From an uncultured Granulosicoccaceae bacterium (lineage in GTDB: Bacteria > Pseudomonadota > Gammaproteobacteria > Granulosicoccales > Granulosicoccaceae), in the NCBI GenBank assembly GCA_938035525.1, contig CALHOI010000052.1, forward strand, positions 1-34,755: a DNA stretch of 34,755 nucleotides, written 5' to 3'. The position numbers and the translations under genes were made by a program. The first letter of the stretch is position 1; the number at the start of each line of letters is the position of its first letter. Under the pieces are notes generated by a model that was not told the origin of the DNA, did not search any database, and saw only the letters and a program-made list of their open reading frames with translations. Positions 1 to 8,631 of this stretch are shown here, piece after piece.

Positions 1-1346
1 CCTAAAAACAAAATGCGTATGACCCCAAAGCGCACTGACAAAAAACCACCGAGCAAACCGCCGGCAATGGTCATAATCAGCCCATAAAACTTAGACACAT
101 TGGCGATTTCTACTTTGGTGTAGCCTAATTCCTGATAAAACACATTGGCGATAACACCCATGACTATATCGGATACGCGATACAGTCCGATGAGAGCTAA
201 CAGTAATACCGCCAGTCCCATGCCGTAACGACTGAAAAAGTCCCGTATAGGATTGACATAAGATTCGGTGATCATTTGTTGGTTACCCACACCCACTTTG
301 ACAAGCCCACGAGCAACAAACCAGGCAACAGTTGCTGCTATGGCTAAACGAATGGTGGCCACAATAAAACCGCTGAGGTGTCGATTATTAAAAAATTCTT
401 TCAAGGTGTCTTTTGCGCTGCTCACCACAGCCGAGCTGAGTTTAAACACCAGAATAAACGCCACTACAGCGCAAACAAAAACTGCCAGGAATCGTAAGTA
501 ATCATTGGCGGTGTAGGGGTTTTCATCGGGGCGATGCGTACCAGGCTCACGAATAAGAAACGTTGTCAGCACACCGATCAACATAACACCAGCCATGATG
601 GCGTAGGTATTCATCCAGGCGTCGTAGCTGTAAGCTTCTTTTGTTGAACCAAAATAAGTTGCCAGATACAACGCACCGGCACTGGCGACAATCATACCAA
701 TGCGATACCCGGCAATATAGGTGGATGAAATCATCGCTTGTTCATCAGCTGGCGCTGACTCAATGCGATACGCATCAATCACAATATCTTGAGTGGCCGA
801 CGAGAAACCTAGCGCCACAGCCGCTAGCGCCATCATTGTTAGTGCGTTGCCATCACCTGCAGGGTCGGTTAAGGCCATTAACAAGATTGAGCCGATAACG
901 GCTGCCTGCGACAACAATAACCATGCGCGTCTTCGGCCTAAAAGATTGGTTAGCACTGGAATGGGCAGTTTATCAACCAGTGGCGCCCACACAAACTTGA
1001 ATGAATAACCAAGTGCCGCCCACGAAAAGTACGTGACCGCCGACTTTTTTAAACCAGCTTCCCCCAGCCATAAGCTTAAGGAAGAAAATATCAACAGTAT
1101 GGGTACGCCGGCCGAGAAGCCAAGAAACAACATGACAATTGCCGCTGGCGAAAACAACACATGCAGGCAATAACCCATTCCCGCAATTAATGCGGAACGG
1201 AAAAGCCACATAGGCGTGCCGGCCAGTAGATCTTTTAGTGGGTTGAAGGCCGATGCAGCCAATAAAACAAAACCAACAACCAGCAGGATGCCCGCAATTC
1301 GCGTGTGTCTTTCATTTGGGTTATTCCAAGCCTGCTGCTGTTCCAC
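1..1346 (-). CDS. ampG: AmpG-family muropeptide MFS transporter (3' end beyond window)
   Basis: I translated this gene by hand; about 448 residues are visible and the C-terminus lies beyond base 1. It is an inner-membrane major facilitator of the AmpG type, a family that imports anhydromuropeptides for cell-wall recycling. Visible signatures are the LGFSAGVP segment opening the conserved core, a FVWAPLVDKLP loop, LLGRRRAW near residue 133 and SSATQDIVIDAYR near residues 182-194, which are typical of AmpG. Unlike E. coli AmpG, the core is preceded by roughly 65 extra residues with hydrophobic stretches. The GTG at 1346 is chosen because a GGGG sits 8 bases upstream and an in-frame stop lies a little further upstream; a later ATG is possible. 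It lies 37 bp after the EamA gene and probably ends the same transcript. The exact substrate is inferred. Confidence 0.78.
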   Translation of the reverse strand, partial: MEQQQAWNNPNERHTRIAGILLVVGFVLLAASAFNPLKDLLAGTPMWLFRSALIAGMGYCLHVLFSPAAIVMLFLGFSAGVPILLIFSSLSLWLGEAGLKKSAVTYFSWAALGYSFKFVWAPLVDKLPIPVLTNLLGRRRAWLLLSQAAVIGSILLMALTDPAGDGNALTMMALAAVALGFSSATQDIVIDAYRIESAPADEQAMISSTYIAGYRIGMIVASAGALYLATYFGSTKEAYSYDAWMNTYAIMAGVMLIGVLTTFLIREPGTHRPDENPYTANDYLRFLAVFVCAVVAFILVFKLSSAVVSSAKDTLKEFFNNRHLSGFIVATIRLAIAATVAWFVARGLVKVGVGNQQMITESYVNPIRDFFSRYGMGLAVLLLALIGLYRVSDIVMGVIANVFYQELGYTKVEIANVSKFYGLIMTIAGGLLGGFLSVRFGVIRILFL

Positions 1347-1383
1347 AATAACTACCCCAAAGCATCGCCTAAACAGGCGCTAA

Positions 1384-2286
1384 CTATAGCGTATTTGCGG
1401 TGTCATTCGCCAAGGCAATTCGTTCGGCCAGCAAGATACCGCCGATAACCAAGACTATTCCAACGGCATGAAAAAGCCTGAATTGCTCGCTTAACAATAG
1501 TACGGCCAACATTGAACCGAATATCGGCACCAAATTAATAAACAGCCCTGCTCGATTTCCGCCAATCAACGCAACACTTTTGGCAAACGCCAGCTGGCTA
1601 ACAATAGAAGGTACCAGCACAATATAAATAAGGACCAGCCAGTCGGCTTTGGCTGGCAAGCTGAGATCATCGGTGTTGATTGCGTACAACGCAAAGGGTA
1701 TGGAAACCAGAAATGCGCCAATCGCAATAAGACACATAAAGCTCAACCAGTGCACCGCCGGTTTCCACTTCAATGAAAAGGTATAGGCTGCATAAAACAC
1801 GCAAGCCAACAGCATAATGGCATCACCGCGATTTAAGCCACCATCAAATATTGATAAAGGATTGCCCTGCGTGCTGGTGACCCAAACGCCCAGTATCGAC
1901 AGCACCACACCAATAATTTGCAACAGACGCACCCGTTGCGACAACAAAACAAAATTAGCCAGGATAATGAGCACCGGCATAAACGCCTGTTCGATGCTGA
2001 CATTAATTGCCGAGGTGTAGTTTAGTGCCAGAAACATCAGCAAATTGAACAGCGCCATACAAAAGCCGAGCACGCCCAGAAAATACCACCACTTTTGAGC
2101 AATCAGTTTTCGATCGTTTAACAAGTGACGCCACGCGAACGGCAGCACCACAATAACCACCAGAAACCAGCGCAAGCAGGTTAACGTAAACGGCTCCCAG
2201 CCGCTGGCAGCAAATTTACCCGCAACCGCATTGCCTGCCCAACCAACGGTCGCTATTAGCAATAGCACATAAGCGTTACCAAACAC
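1384..2286 (-). CDS. EamA/DMT-family transporter (RhaT/YdcZ-like permease)
   Basis: A 300-residue, strongly hydrophobic protein with about ten predicted transmembrane helices arranged as two EamA repeats. The first repeat starts with the typical WAGNAVAGKFA helix and PFTLTCLRW, and the second begins near residue 150 (RGDAIMLLACVFYAAYT) and ends with the usual PIFGSMLAVLLLSEQ motif. Members of the drug/metabolite transporter superfamily export or exchange amino acids, purines or other small metabolites across the inner membrane; the substrate cannot be read from sequence. The ATG at 2286 lies only 9 bp after the leuS stop codon, so it is very likely cotranscribed and perhaps translationally coupled with leuS. 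Length and architecture are normal for the family. Confidence 0.9.
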   Translation of the reverse strand: MFGNAYVLLLIATVGWAGNAVAGKFAASGWEPFTLTCLRWFLVVIVVLPFAWRHLLNDRKLIAQKWWYFLGVLGFCMALFNLLMFLALNYTSAINVSIEQAFMPVLIILANFVLLSQRVRLLQIIGVVLSILGVWVTSTQGNPLSIFDGGLNRGDAIMLLACVFYAAYTFSLKWKPAVHWLSFMCLIAIGAFLVSIPFALYAINTDDLSLPAKADWLVLIYIVLVPSIVSQLAFAKSVALIGGNRAGLFINLVPIFGSMLAVLLLSEQFRLFHAVGIVLVIGGILLAERIALANDTANTL

Positions 2287-2295
2287 CAGCTGCGT

Positions 2296-4881
2296 TTAGT
2301 TTGCAACGATATTGATAAGCTTACCCGGCACAACAATAACCTTGCGAACCGTGCTATCACCAACGTGCTTCTTGACGTTTTCATCGGCCATGGCCGCACT
2401 TTCGCAATCTTCTTTGCTGGCGTTTGCTGGTACTTCAATGTTTGAACGTCGCTTGCCGTTGACCTGCACCACCATAGATAAACTATCCCGAACCAGGGCA
2501 TCTTCATCGACTTCTGGCCAGGCTTCATTGATTAACGCCGTTTGATAACCCAACTGCGCCCACAACTCGTGAGTCACGTGCGGTGTAAAAGGACTCAGTA
2601 ATCGAACCAATGCACTATAAGCTTCATGCACCACGGCTTTACCCTGATTAGTCCGGTCTTCAAATTTGGAAATATCGTTAAACAATTCCATCATGGACGC
2701 AATGGCTGTATTGAAGGTAAAACGCCGATCAATATCGTCAGTTACTTTGGCAATGGTTTCGTGCGTTTTTAAACGTAACGATTTTTGCTCGGCGGTAAGC
2801 GCTTCTTGCTCAAAATCGTGATCAGCATAGCTTGAATCGATGCTGCTGACCTCACGCCACACTCGCTTAATGAACCGGTGCATGCCTTCCACGCCACCTT
2901 CTTTCCACTCTAAAGACTGATGCGGTGGAGAATCACTCATCGAAAACAAACGCATGGTGTCAGCGCCGTACTGCTCAATCATTTCCAGCGGGTCAACTCC
3001 GTTGTTTTTTGATTTGGACATTTTTTCGATGCGCCCAACTGTTACCGGCTTACCATCAGATTTTAACGTTGCACCGTTAATGCGCCCTTTGTCGTCGTAC
3101 TGCAGATCGAGTTCTTTGGCGTTGTAGTAAACAGGTTTACCAGTGTCATCTCGGTAGAACGTTTCAGCGATAACCATGCCTTGTGTTAACAAACGTGTGA
3201 AGGGTTCGTCGGAGGTGACCAAGCCTGCATCGCGCATCAGTTTGTGGAAAAAGCGTGCATACAATAAATGCATGACGGCATGCTCCACGCCACCAATGTA
3301 TTGATCGACAGGTAACCAGTAGTTGGCACGTTCATCCACCATTTTGTCGGCGTCCGGGCAACAGTAACGCGCGTAATACCAACTTGATTCAAAGAAGGTA
3401 TCAAAGGTATCGGTTTCTCGCGTACCCGGCTCGTTGGTTCCAGGCACCGTTGTGTTTATAAAGCTGGGGTCGTCTTTTATAGGTGACTGCACGCCAGTGA
3501 ATTCCACGTCTTCAGGCAGCAACACTGGCAAGTCTTCTTCAGGAACCGTGTGCACGTTGCCATCTTTGTCGTAAATGATCGGGATTGGGCAACCCCAATA
3601 GCGTTGACGAGAGACGCCCCAGTCACGGATGCGATAATTGACTTTGCGCTCACCGGCTGCCTTGTCAACTAAAAAGTCAGCAGTTGCTTCAAAGCAGGAT
3701 TTAAAATCCAGGCCGTCGAACTGGCCAGAATTAACTGACACGGTGTTTTCTTTGTCGGTAAACGCTTCTGTTTCAACATCAACCGGCTCGCCACTTGATT
3801 GCACCACTTGCTTGATGGGCAACTGATACTTCTTGGCAAATTCCCAATCGCGTTGATCGTGACCGGGCACTGACATAACAGCACCAGTGCCATAAGTAAT
3901 GAGTACAAAGTTAGCGGCAAACACGGGGATTTTTTCACCCGATACTGGATTGATTGCTTCAACACCTAATGGGATACCACGCTTTTCAAGTTTTTCCAGA
4001 ACGGCTTCCGAGGTACCGGTTTTTAAACACGCTTCGATAAAGTCAGCAACGTCTTTGTTGTTTTGCGCCGCGGCCTGAGCCACCGGGTGTTCGGCAGCAA
4101 CAGCCATGTAGGTCACACCAGCAACGGTGTCTGGCCTGGTGGTGTATACGCGAATAGGGTCGTGCCCTTCTACGGCAAAATCAAACTCGACGCCTTCTGA
4201 TCGGCCAATCCAGTTACGCTGCATGGTGCGCACCGCATCAGGCCAGCCTTCAAGGTTATCAATTTCATCGAGCAGCTCTTCGGCATACTGCGTGATTTTT
4301 AAAAACCACTGCGGTATTTCACGACGCTCAACCAGGGCACCCGAGCGCCAGCCTCGTCCTTCTGCATCAACTTGCTCGTTAGCCAAAACGGTTTCTTCAA
4401 CAGGATCCCAATTGACCACTGCCATTTTTTTATAGGCCAGACCTTTTTCAACCAGCTTGGTAAAAAACCATTGCTCCCAACGATAGTAATCCGGTTTACA
4501 GGTAGCGATCTCGCGAGACCAGTCGTAGGCAATGCCGAGCTTTTGCAACTGCTCGCGCATTTCGTCGATATTCCGATAGGTCCATTTTGCCGGTGCAGTC
4601 TGGTTTTTAATGGCCGCATTTTCGGCAGGCAGGCCAAAAGCATCCCACCCCATAGGTTGCAATACATTAAAACCTTGCATGCGCTTGTAGCGCGAAACCA
4701 CATCACCAATGGTGTAATTACGGACATGACCCATGTGCAGGCTGCCGCTGGGATACGGAAACATGCACATGCAATAGTATTTTGGAAGACTTTCGTCCTC
4801 GGTGACGGTAAAGGCATGATTGGCATCCCAGACGGACTGCACCTGAGATTCGATGGCTTTAAAGTTGTATTGATCCTGCAT
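2296..4881 (-). CDS. leuS: Leucyl-tRNA synthetase
   Basis: A cytoplasmic class I aminoacyl-tRNA synthetase of 861 residues, the normal bacterial LeuRS size. It charges tRNA-Leu with leucine using ATP. The HIGH-type motif appears as HMGH at residues 49-52 within [11 protein letters not shown], and KMSKS lies at residues 620-624. Between them sit the CP1 editing domain, with the TTRPDT segment, and the [10 protein letters not shown] block of the catalytic domain. The C-terminal part holds the anticodon-binding helical domain and the usual VQVNGK segment. The start at 4881 gives the standard [12 protein letters not shown]-terminus, although no strong ribosome-binding site is seen. It lies 32 bp downstream of a CobT-like gene and 9 bp upstream of an EamA transporter. 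It is not followed by lptE and holA, its usual gammaproteobacterial partners. Confidence 0.98.
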   Translation of the reverse strand: MQDQYNFKAIESQVQSVWDANHAFTVTEDESLPKYYCMCMFPYPSGSLHMGHVRNYTIGDVVSRYKRMQGFNVLQPMGWDAFGLPAENAAIKNQTAPAKWTYRNIDEMREQLQKLGIAYDWSREIATCKPDYYRWEQWFFTKLVEKGLAYKKMAVVNWDPVEETVLANEQVDAEGRGWRSGALVERREIPQWFLKITQYAEELLDEIDNLEGWPDAVRTMQRNWIGRSEGVEFDFAVEGHDPIRVYTTRPDTVAGVTYMAVAAEHPVAQAAAQNNKDVADFIEACLKTGTSEAVLEKLEKRGIPLGVEAINPVSGEKIPVFAANFVLITYGTGAVMSVPGHDQRDWEFAKKYQLPIKQVVQSSGEPVDVETEAFTDKENTVSVNSGQFDGLDFKSCFEATADFLVDKAAGERKVNYRIRDWGVSRQRYWGCPIPIIYDKDGNVHTVPEEDLPVLLPEDVEFTGVQSPIKDDPSFINTTVPGTNEPGTRETDTFDTFFESSWYYARYCCPDADKMVDERANYWLPVDQYIGGVEHAVMHLLYARFFHKLMRDAGLVTSDEPFTRLLTQGMVIAETFYRDDTGKPVYYNAKELDLQYDDKGRINGATLKSDGKPVTVGRIEKMSKSKNNGVDPLEMIEQYGADTMRLFSMSDSPPHQSLEWKEGGVEGMHRFIKRVWREVSSIDSSYADHDFEQEALTAEQKSLRLKTHETIAKVTDDIDRRFTFNTAIASMMELFNDISKFEDRTNQGKAVVHEAYSALVRLLSPFTPHVTHELWAQLGYQTALINEAWPEVDEDALVRDSLSMVVQVNGKRRSNIEVPANASKEDCESAAMADENVKKHVGDSTVRKVIVVPGKLINIVAN

Positions 4882-4913
4882 GATAGATAAAGAAGTGCTG
4901 CGTCAAGGAATTG

Positions 4914-6653
4914 TTAGACAGATGATACATTAAACAAAGTGTTTAATACCTTATAGCTTGCCTGACCCAACGTTCCACCCAAATCAAGCGACACTGAGTT
5001 GTTAAACGTATCGCTCATGTCCAAATCGATGCCGATCGCACCCAAATTGATATCCGGGTCGCGCTCGATGGCTTTAGCCACACTGGCCAGATGATCGCCC
5101 AAAAAACCTTCTCTGTTAGTATTTTGGGTGGCCGCATCCAACGGTGCGCCATCGGAAATAACCACCAGATAGCGCCCCGGCTCCTGCCTTGCTTTTAACC
5201 TTTGATAGGCCCAAATGAGCGCTTCCCCATCAACGCCCTCGCGAAAATGCTGGGTGCTTAACAGGCAGGCCATTGCGCCTCGCGAGCGCCGCCACGCATC
5301 ATCAGCTGATTTGTACACCACGTGCAATATCTCGCCCATGCGACCCGGCGACTCGGGTTGCCCTGCCTTACGCCACGCTTGCAAGGCTTTGCCACCATTC
5401 CAGTCGGCGGTGGTGAATCCCAACACTTCCGATTTAACGCCGGCTAAATCCAGCGCGCGAGCATAAGTATCAATTAACACAGCAACGGCTTCAAAGCGCT
5501 GCCGTTTCATTGAGCCTGAGTTATCGATCAGGAAACTCACCACCGCCTGCGATTTTAACTGCATCCGGTCTTGCACAAAAACCTGGTGGTATTCGGGGTT
5601 GCTGACCAACTGCGCTAATCGACGCGCATCAATTAATCCCTCTTCCTGGCCGAACAACCAACCATCGTTTTCAGGGCGTGCAAACAATGTCTGCATTTCT
5701 CGCGCTAAACGTGTGACACTGACCGCTTGTGACTTAACCAATTGATCAAGCTGGTTGCGTAGCTCGTAGCGTTTTTCAAAGCGCAGCAGACTCGCCGCTT
5801 CTACCAGTTGATCGTACTCGTTGGTATACACATGGTAGTCGCCGAGTTTTTGCAAATCGGTTTGCTCGGTGTCGGTCGAGGCATTGGATGCGCCAATACC
5901 TGACTCAACTTCAGATTCGACGTCCGAGTCGTTCCAGTCTGGTGGCAAGATCACCGAATGGCGCTCTTTTAATTTGACGTTATCGTCGGCATCACTGGAT
6001 GCGTCCTCTACCATTTGACCCAAGGCGTTAGCAATATCTGCTGCGTGTTCGGCAAACGCGGCTTGATCTTCACGGGTAGCTTTGAGTTTATAAAGAGACT
6101 TTCCAAGCACGGGGCCAAGGTTGGCGCGCGTTGCCTCAATAAGCGCTTCGGCGGTTTCGTCTTCAAACGTGCCAATCAATCGAGCACGTGCCATGTGGAT
6201 AACGGTATATAAAAGTATGCCCAGATCGCTGTCACAGAAGCCATTGCCATGCGCCTGATGACACCAGTTAATAAAGGCTGCATCCAGATTCTCTCGCATA
6301 CCCTGATGGGTTTCGGGCAGCAGTGATTCGCAGCGGGTTTGCTCCAGCACATCAAACACCAATCGGGCAAATCCACTGGGTGGGCTCAGGGTGCGGTGTA
6401 AGTCCAAATCGCAGTAACGCAACCGCAGGCCCAGCGAATCCATGACCCCTCGGCTTTGGCTTAATTGGGCATCCGCAAAATTGATGGCCAGATACGGTGC
6501 GGCGAAGGGCGCAGGCTTACCATCGATGCGCAGGCGGCTGGCCCGGTATTCTGCGTCCCACACACCCGACAAAGCACGTAAGCTTGCTGCGCCATGACGC
6601 TCAAGCATTCTGATTCGCGCATTGGCACTGGCTACAGCCGATTCAGGGTTCAT
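4914..6653 (-). CDS. CobT-like VWA-domain protein (divergent paralogue, pair 1)
   Basis: A 579-residue protein with a C-terminal von Willebrand A domain carrying a complete MIDAS: DNSGS at residues 377-381, a GFTT threonine and an ISDGAP aspartate. The block YHVYTNEYD followed by an RNQLDQL helix and a GWLFGQEEG(L)D-type segment matches CobT, the subunit that pairs with the AAA+ ATPase CobS in the aerobic cobaltochelatase. It is shorter than canonical CobT (about 630 residues). The acidic linker is reduced to a modest Asp/Glu-rich patch around residues 215-265, and the N-terminal 200 residues differ clearly from those of the second copy at 25541-27412. It follows its AAA+ partner by 29 bp and precedes leuS by 32 bp. 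CobN, the chlorin-binding subunit, is absent from the window, so a role outside cobalamin synthesis is likely but inferred. Confidence 0.86.
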   Translation of the reverse strand: MNPESAVASANARIRMLERHGAASLRALSGVWDAEYRASRLRIDGKPAPFAAPYLAINFADAQLSQSRGVMDSLGLRLRYCDLDLHRTLSPPSGFARLVFDVLEQTRCESLLPETHQGMRENLDAAFINWCHQAHGNGFCDSDLGILLYTVIHMARARLIGTFEDETAEALIEATRANLGPVLGKSLYKLKATREDQAAFAEHAADIANALGQMVEDASSDADDNVKLKERHSVILPPDWNDSDVESEVESGIGASNASTDTEQTDLQKLGDYHVYTNEYDQLVEAASLLRFEKRYELRNQLDQLVKSQAVSVTRLAREMQTLFARPENDGWLFGQEEGLIDARRLAQLVSNPEYHQVFVQDRMQLKSQAVVSFLIDNSGSMKRQRFEAVAVLIDTYARALDLAGVKSEVLGFTTADWNGGKALQAWRKAGQPESPGRMGEILHVVYKSADDAWRRSRGAMACLLSTQHFREGVDGEALIWAYQRLKARQEPGRYLVVISDGAPLDAATQNTNREGFLGDHLASVAKAIERDPDINLGAIGIDLDMSDTFNNSVSLDLGGTLGQASYKVLNTLFNVSSV

Positions 6654-6682
6654 GGTTTATAAACCGTCAATAACAGATCACG

Positions 6683-7663
6683 TTAAGGCGCATTAGCCGC
6701 TATTGACTCAGGTAGTTCCTGCCCCATACAGCGTTGATAAAACTCGGCAATAATGGAATGCTCGGCATCATCGCATTTGTTCAGGTAAGACAGTCTGAAC
6801 GCTTTAGCCAAGTCATCAAAAATACCCAGGTTTTCTGCCCAGGTGATAACAGTACGGGGCGACATAACGGTTGAAATATCGCCTGCGCTAAATGCTTCTC
6901 GCGTCATGTTAGCCATGGCCACCATAGACGCAACCAGCTTTTCGCCATCAGCTCGTGTGCGCATTTGCGGTACTCTTGCGTGCACAATGTCTGCTTCGGA
7001 TTCTGGTGCCAGGTAATCAAGCCTTGCGACAATATTCCAGCGATCAATCTGTGCCTGGTTCAAGGTTTGGGTGCCGTGATACATGCCGTTCAAATTGCCC
7101 AAACCAACCGTGTTGGCAGTGGCAAATAACCGAAAGCCAGGGTGCGGTGTGATCACACGATTTTGATCCAGCAAAGTGAACTTACCGTCTTTTTCCAGGA
7201 TGCGCTGAATAACAAACATAACATCCGGCCGCCCCGCATCAAACTCATCAAAAATCAATGCAACCGGTCGTTGTAGAGCCCACGGCAGTATGCCCTCTTG
7301 AAACTCGGTCACCTGCTTCCCATCTTTGATCACAATCGCATCGCGACCGACCAGGTCGAGACGTGAAATATGGCCATCAAGATTGACCCGCACACAGGGC
7401 CAGTTAAGGCGAGATGCGACTTGTTCAATGTGCGTTGATTTGCCCGTGCCATGAAAGCCCTGAACCAACACACGTCGGTTTTGTGCAAACCCCGCCAGAA
7501 TAGACAGAGACACGTCTCGGTCAAATAGGTAGGCGTCATCGATGTCAGGAACGTATTCGGTACGCTGTGCAAAGGCCGGCACACGAATGTCACTATCGAT
7601 ACCAAGCGCATCGCGCGCACTCACGTCGGAATCAGGGGCACCGGATTCAGGGGTCAAACTCAT
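6683..7663 (-). CDS. CobS-like MoxR-family AAA+ ATPase (pair 1)
   Basis: A 326-residue AAA+ ATPase closely resembling CobS. The Walker A motif GFHGTGKST is at residues 69-77 and Walker B ALIFDE at 135-140, followed by the CobS hallmark [13 protein letters not shown]. The sensor 1 region [11 protein letters not shown] and the [10 protein letters not shown] block near the C-terminus are also conserved. CobS hexamers associate with CobT and drive metal insertion by CobN in the aerobic B12 pathway. Here no CobN, CobB or other cob gene is near, so a remodelling role toward another target is an inference. The length is normal for CobS. Its VWA partner starts 29 bp downstream. A candidate -10 box (TATAAC) lies just upstream of the ATG, which suggests transcription of the run through to the AmpG gene starts here. 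Confidence 0.9.
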   Translation of the reverse strand: MSLTPESGAPDSDVSARDALGIDSDIRVPAFAQRTEYVPDIDDAYLFDRDVSLSILAGFAQNRRVLVQGFHGTGKSTHIEQVASRLNWPCVRVNLDGHISRLDLVGRDAIVIKDGKQVTEFQEGILPWALQRPVALIFDEFDAGRPDVMFVIQRILEKDGKFTLLDQNRVITPHPGFRLFATANTVGLGNLNGMYHGTQTLNQAQIDRWNIVARLDYLAPESEADIVHARVPQMRTRADGEKLVASMVAMANMTREAFSAGDISTVMSPRTVITWAENLGIFDDLAKAFRLSYLNKCDDAEHSIIAEFYQRCMGQELPESIAANAP

Positions 7664-7681
7664 AACGGGTATATTTAAAGT

Positions 7682-7702
7682 GAGGCTTAAAGTCTCGTTA
7701 TA
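7682..7702 (-). promoter_or_regulatory. Candidate promoter and imperfect palindrome upstream of the CobS-like gene
   Basis: On the minus strand a TATAAC hexamer (7697-7702) resembles a sigma-70 -10 box. It is followed directly by an imperfect 15-bp palindrome (7682-7696, GAG-n-CTT-n-AAG-n-CTC) about 20 bases before the ATG. No convincing -35 box lies at the right distance, so activator dependence is possible. A palindrome at the presumed transcription start could be an operator. This is read by eye only. Confidence 0.3.
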
Positions 7703-7798
7703 CCATGATGCGCAGACCCACTGACCACCAATGCGCTGAAAATTTTAGCGCCAACATGACACCAGGCTTTGCGAATAGTGTCGACCAGTCGCCGATTG

Positions 7799-8572
7799 TC
7801 AGTGACCGACCGGAATACCCTCAAAAACAGCCGACCGGGTCTGCGGAATGGGCTCGTTGTCTTGCGCGTGATAGGTGAACACGATGGAGCGCTTGACTGT
7901 AGACGAGCTGTTTTGCCCTGCTGCATGCAGGGTGCGCGAGTGAAAAAACAGGACATCTCCTGCTTCTAGTTCTACTGGTACGGCGGTGGCCAGCAGGGCT
8001 TCGTTTTCCTGCAGGTCGGTGCGTAAAAACAAGGCGGCATCGAAGCGACCCGGATCAATGGTCAGTTTGTGCGAACCCGGAATGACCAGTAGCGATCCGT
8101 TTTCAACGTTCTCGGTGCCCAGAGCAATCCAAGTGCTAACGAGCTCTGGTCGATCAAAGCGCCAGTAGCGAATATCCTGATGCCAGCTGGTCAGGCTGCT
8201 GTATCCCGGATGCTTTGTCATGACGCAATTGTGATGGTTCTGAGACAACATGAGATCGTTGGTATCCATCAGCACACTCAGGGTGCCGACAATAGCCGGT
8301 AAAGACGCACACTGGCGGAACAGAGCATCACGCCCAAAGGCATGCTGCAAGCGTCGTGGTGTTTGTCCGCCTTCTGACCAACGCGAGGCAGGAGCCCCGG
8401 GGTAATGCACATCAGCTTCAAATTCAACCGGCGCCAGAGCTGGATTTAGCGATGCGTCAATGCGCTCGATAAGCTGCGAGACTAAGTCCGGTTCAATCAA
8501 ACCGCGTCGAATAAGAAATCCATCGCGAGCGAATTGTTCGGCTTCAATTTCACTCAGTTGTTTAGCAACCAT
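7799..8572 (-). CDS. Phytanoyl-CoA dioxygenase (PhyH) family Fe(II)/2-oxoglutarate oxygenase
   Basis: A 257-residue soluble protein of the PhyH superfamily. The facial-triad iron ligands are visible as H131-x-D133 in SWHQDIRYW and the distal H216 in SRTLHAAGQN. R228, in the KRSIVFTYH strand, is the probable 2-oxoglutarate anchor. The family hydroxylates diverse small molecules, for example ectoine, phytanoyl-CoA or natural products, and the substrate here is unknown. I chose the ATG at 8572, which gives MVAKQLSEIE, over an upstream in-frame TTG at 8590, because a GGGA lies about 10 bases before it. It is transcribed divergently from the UvrA-like gene. It lies 135 bp upstream of the CobS-like gene, on the same strand but probably as a separate transcript. 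Confidence 0.88.
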   Translation of the reverse strand: MVAKQLSEIEAEQFARDGFLIRRGLIEPDLVSQLIERIDASLNPALAPVEFEADVHYPGAPASRWSEGGQTPRRLQHAFGRDALFRQCASLPAIVGTLSVLMDTNDLMLSQNHHNCVMTKHPGYSSLTSWHQDIRYWRFDRPELVSTWIALGTENVENGSLLVIPGSHKLTIDPGRFDAALFLRTDLQENEALLATAVPVELEAGDVLFFHSRTLHAAGQNSSSTVKRSIVFTYHAQDNEPIPQTRSAVFEGIPVGH

Positions 8573-8631
8573 TTCACGCGTTTCCCACAATAATTAACCC
8601 GACTGGTCAGGCTAGTTGTTAGGCTAGGCGA

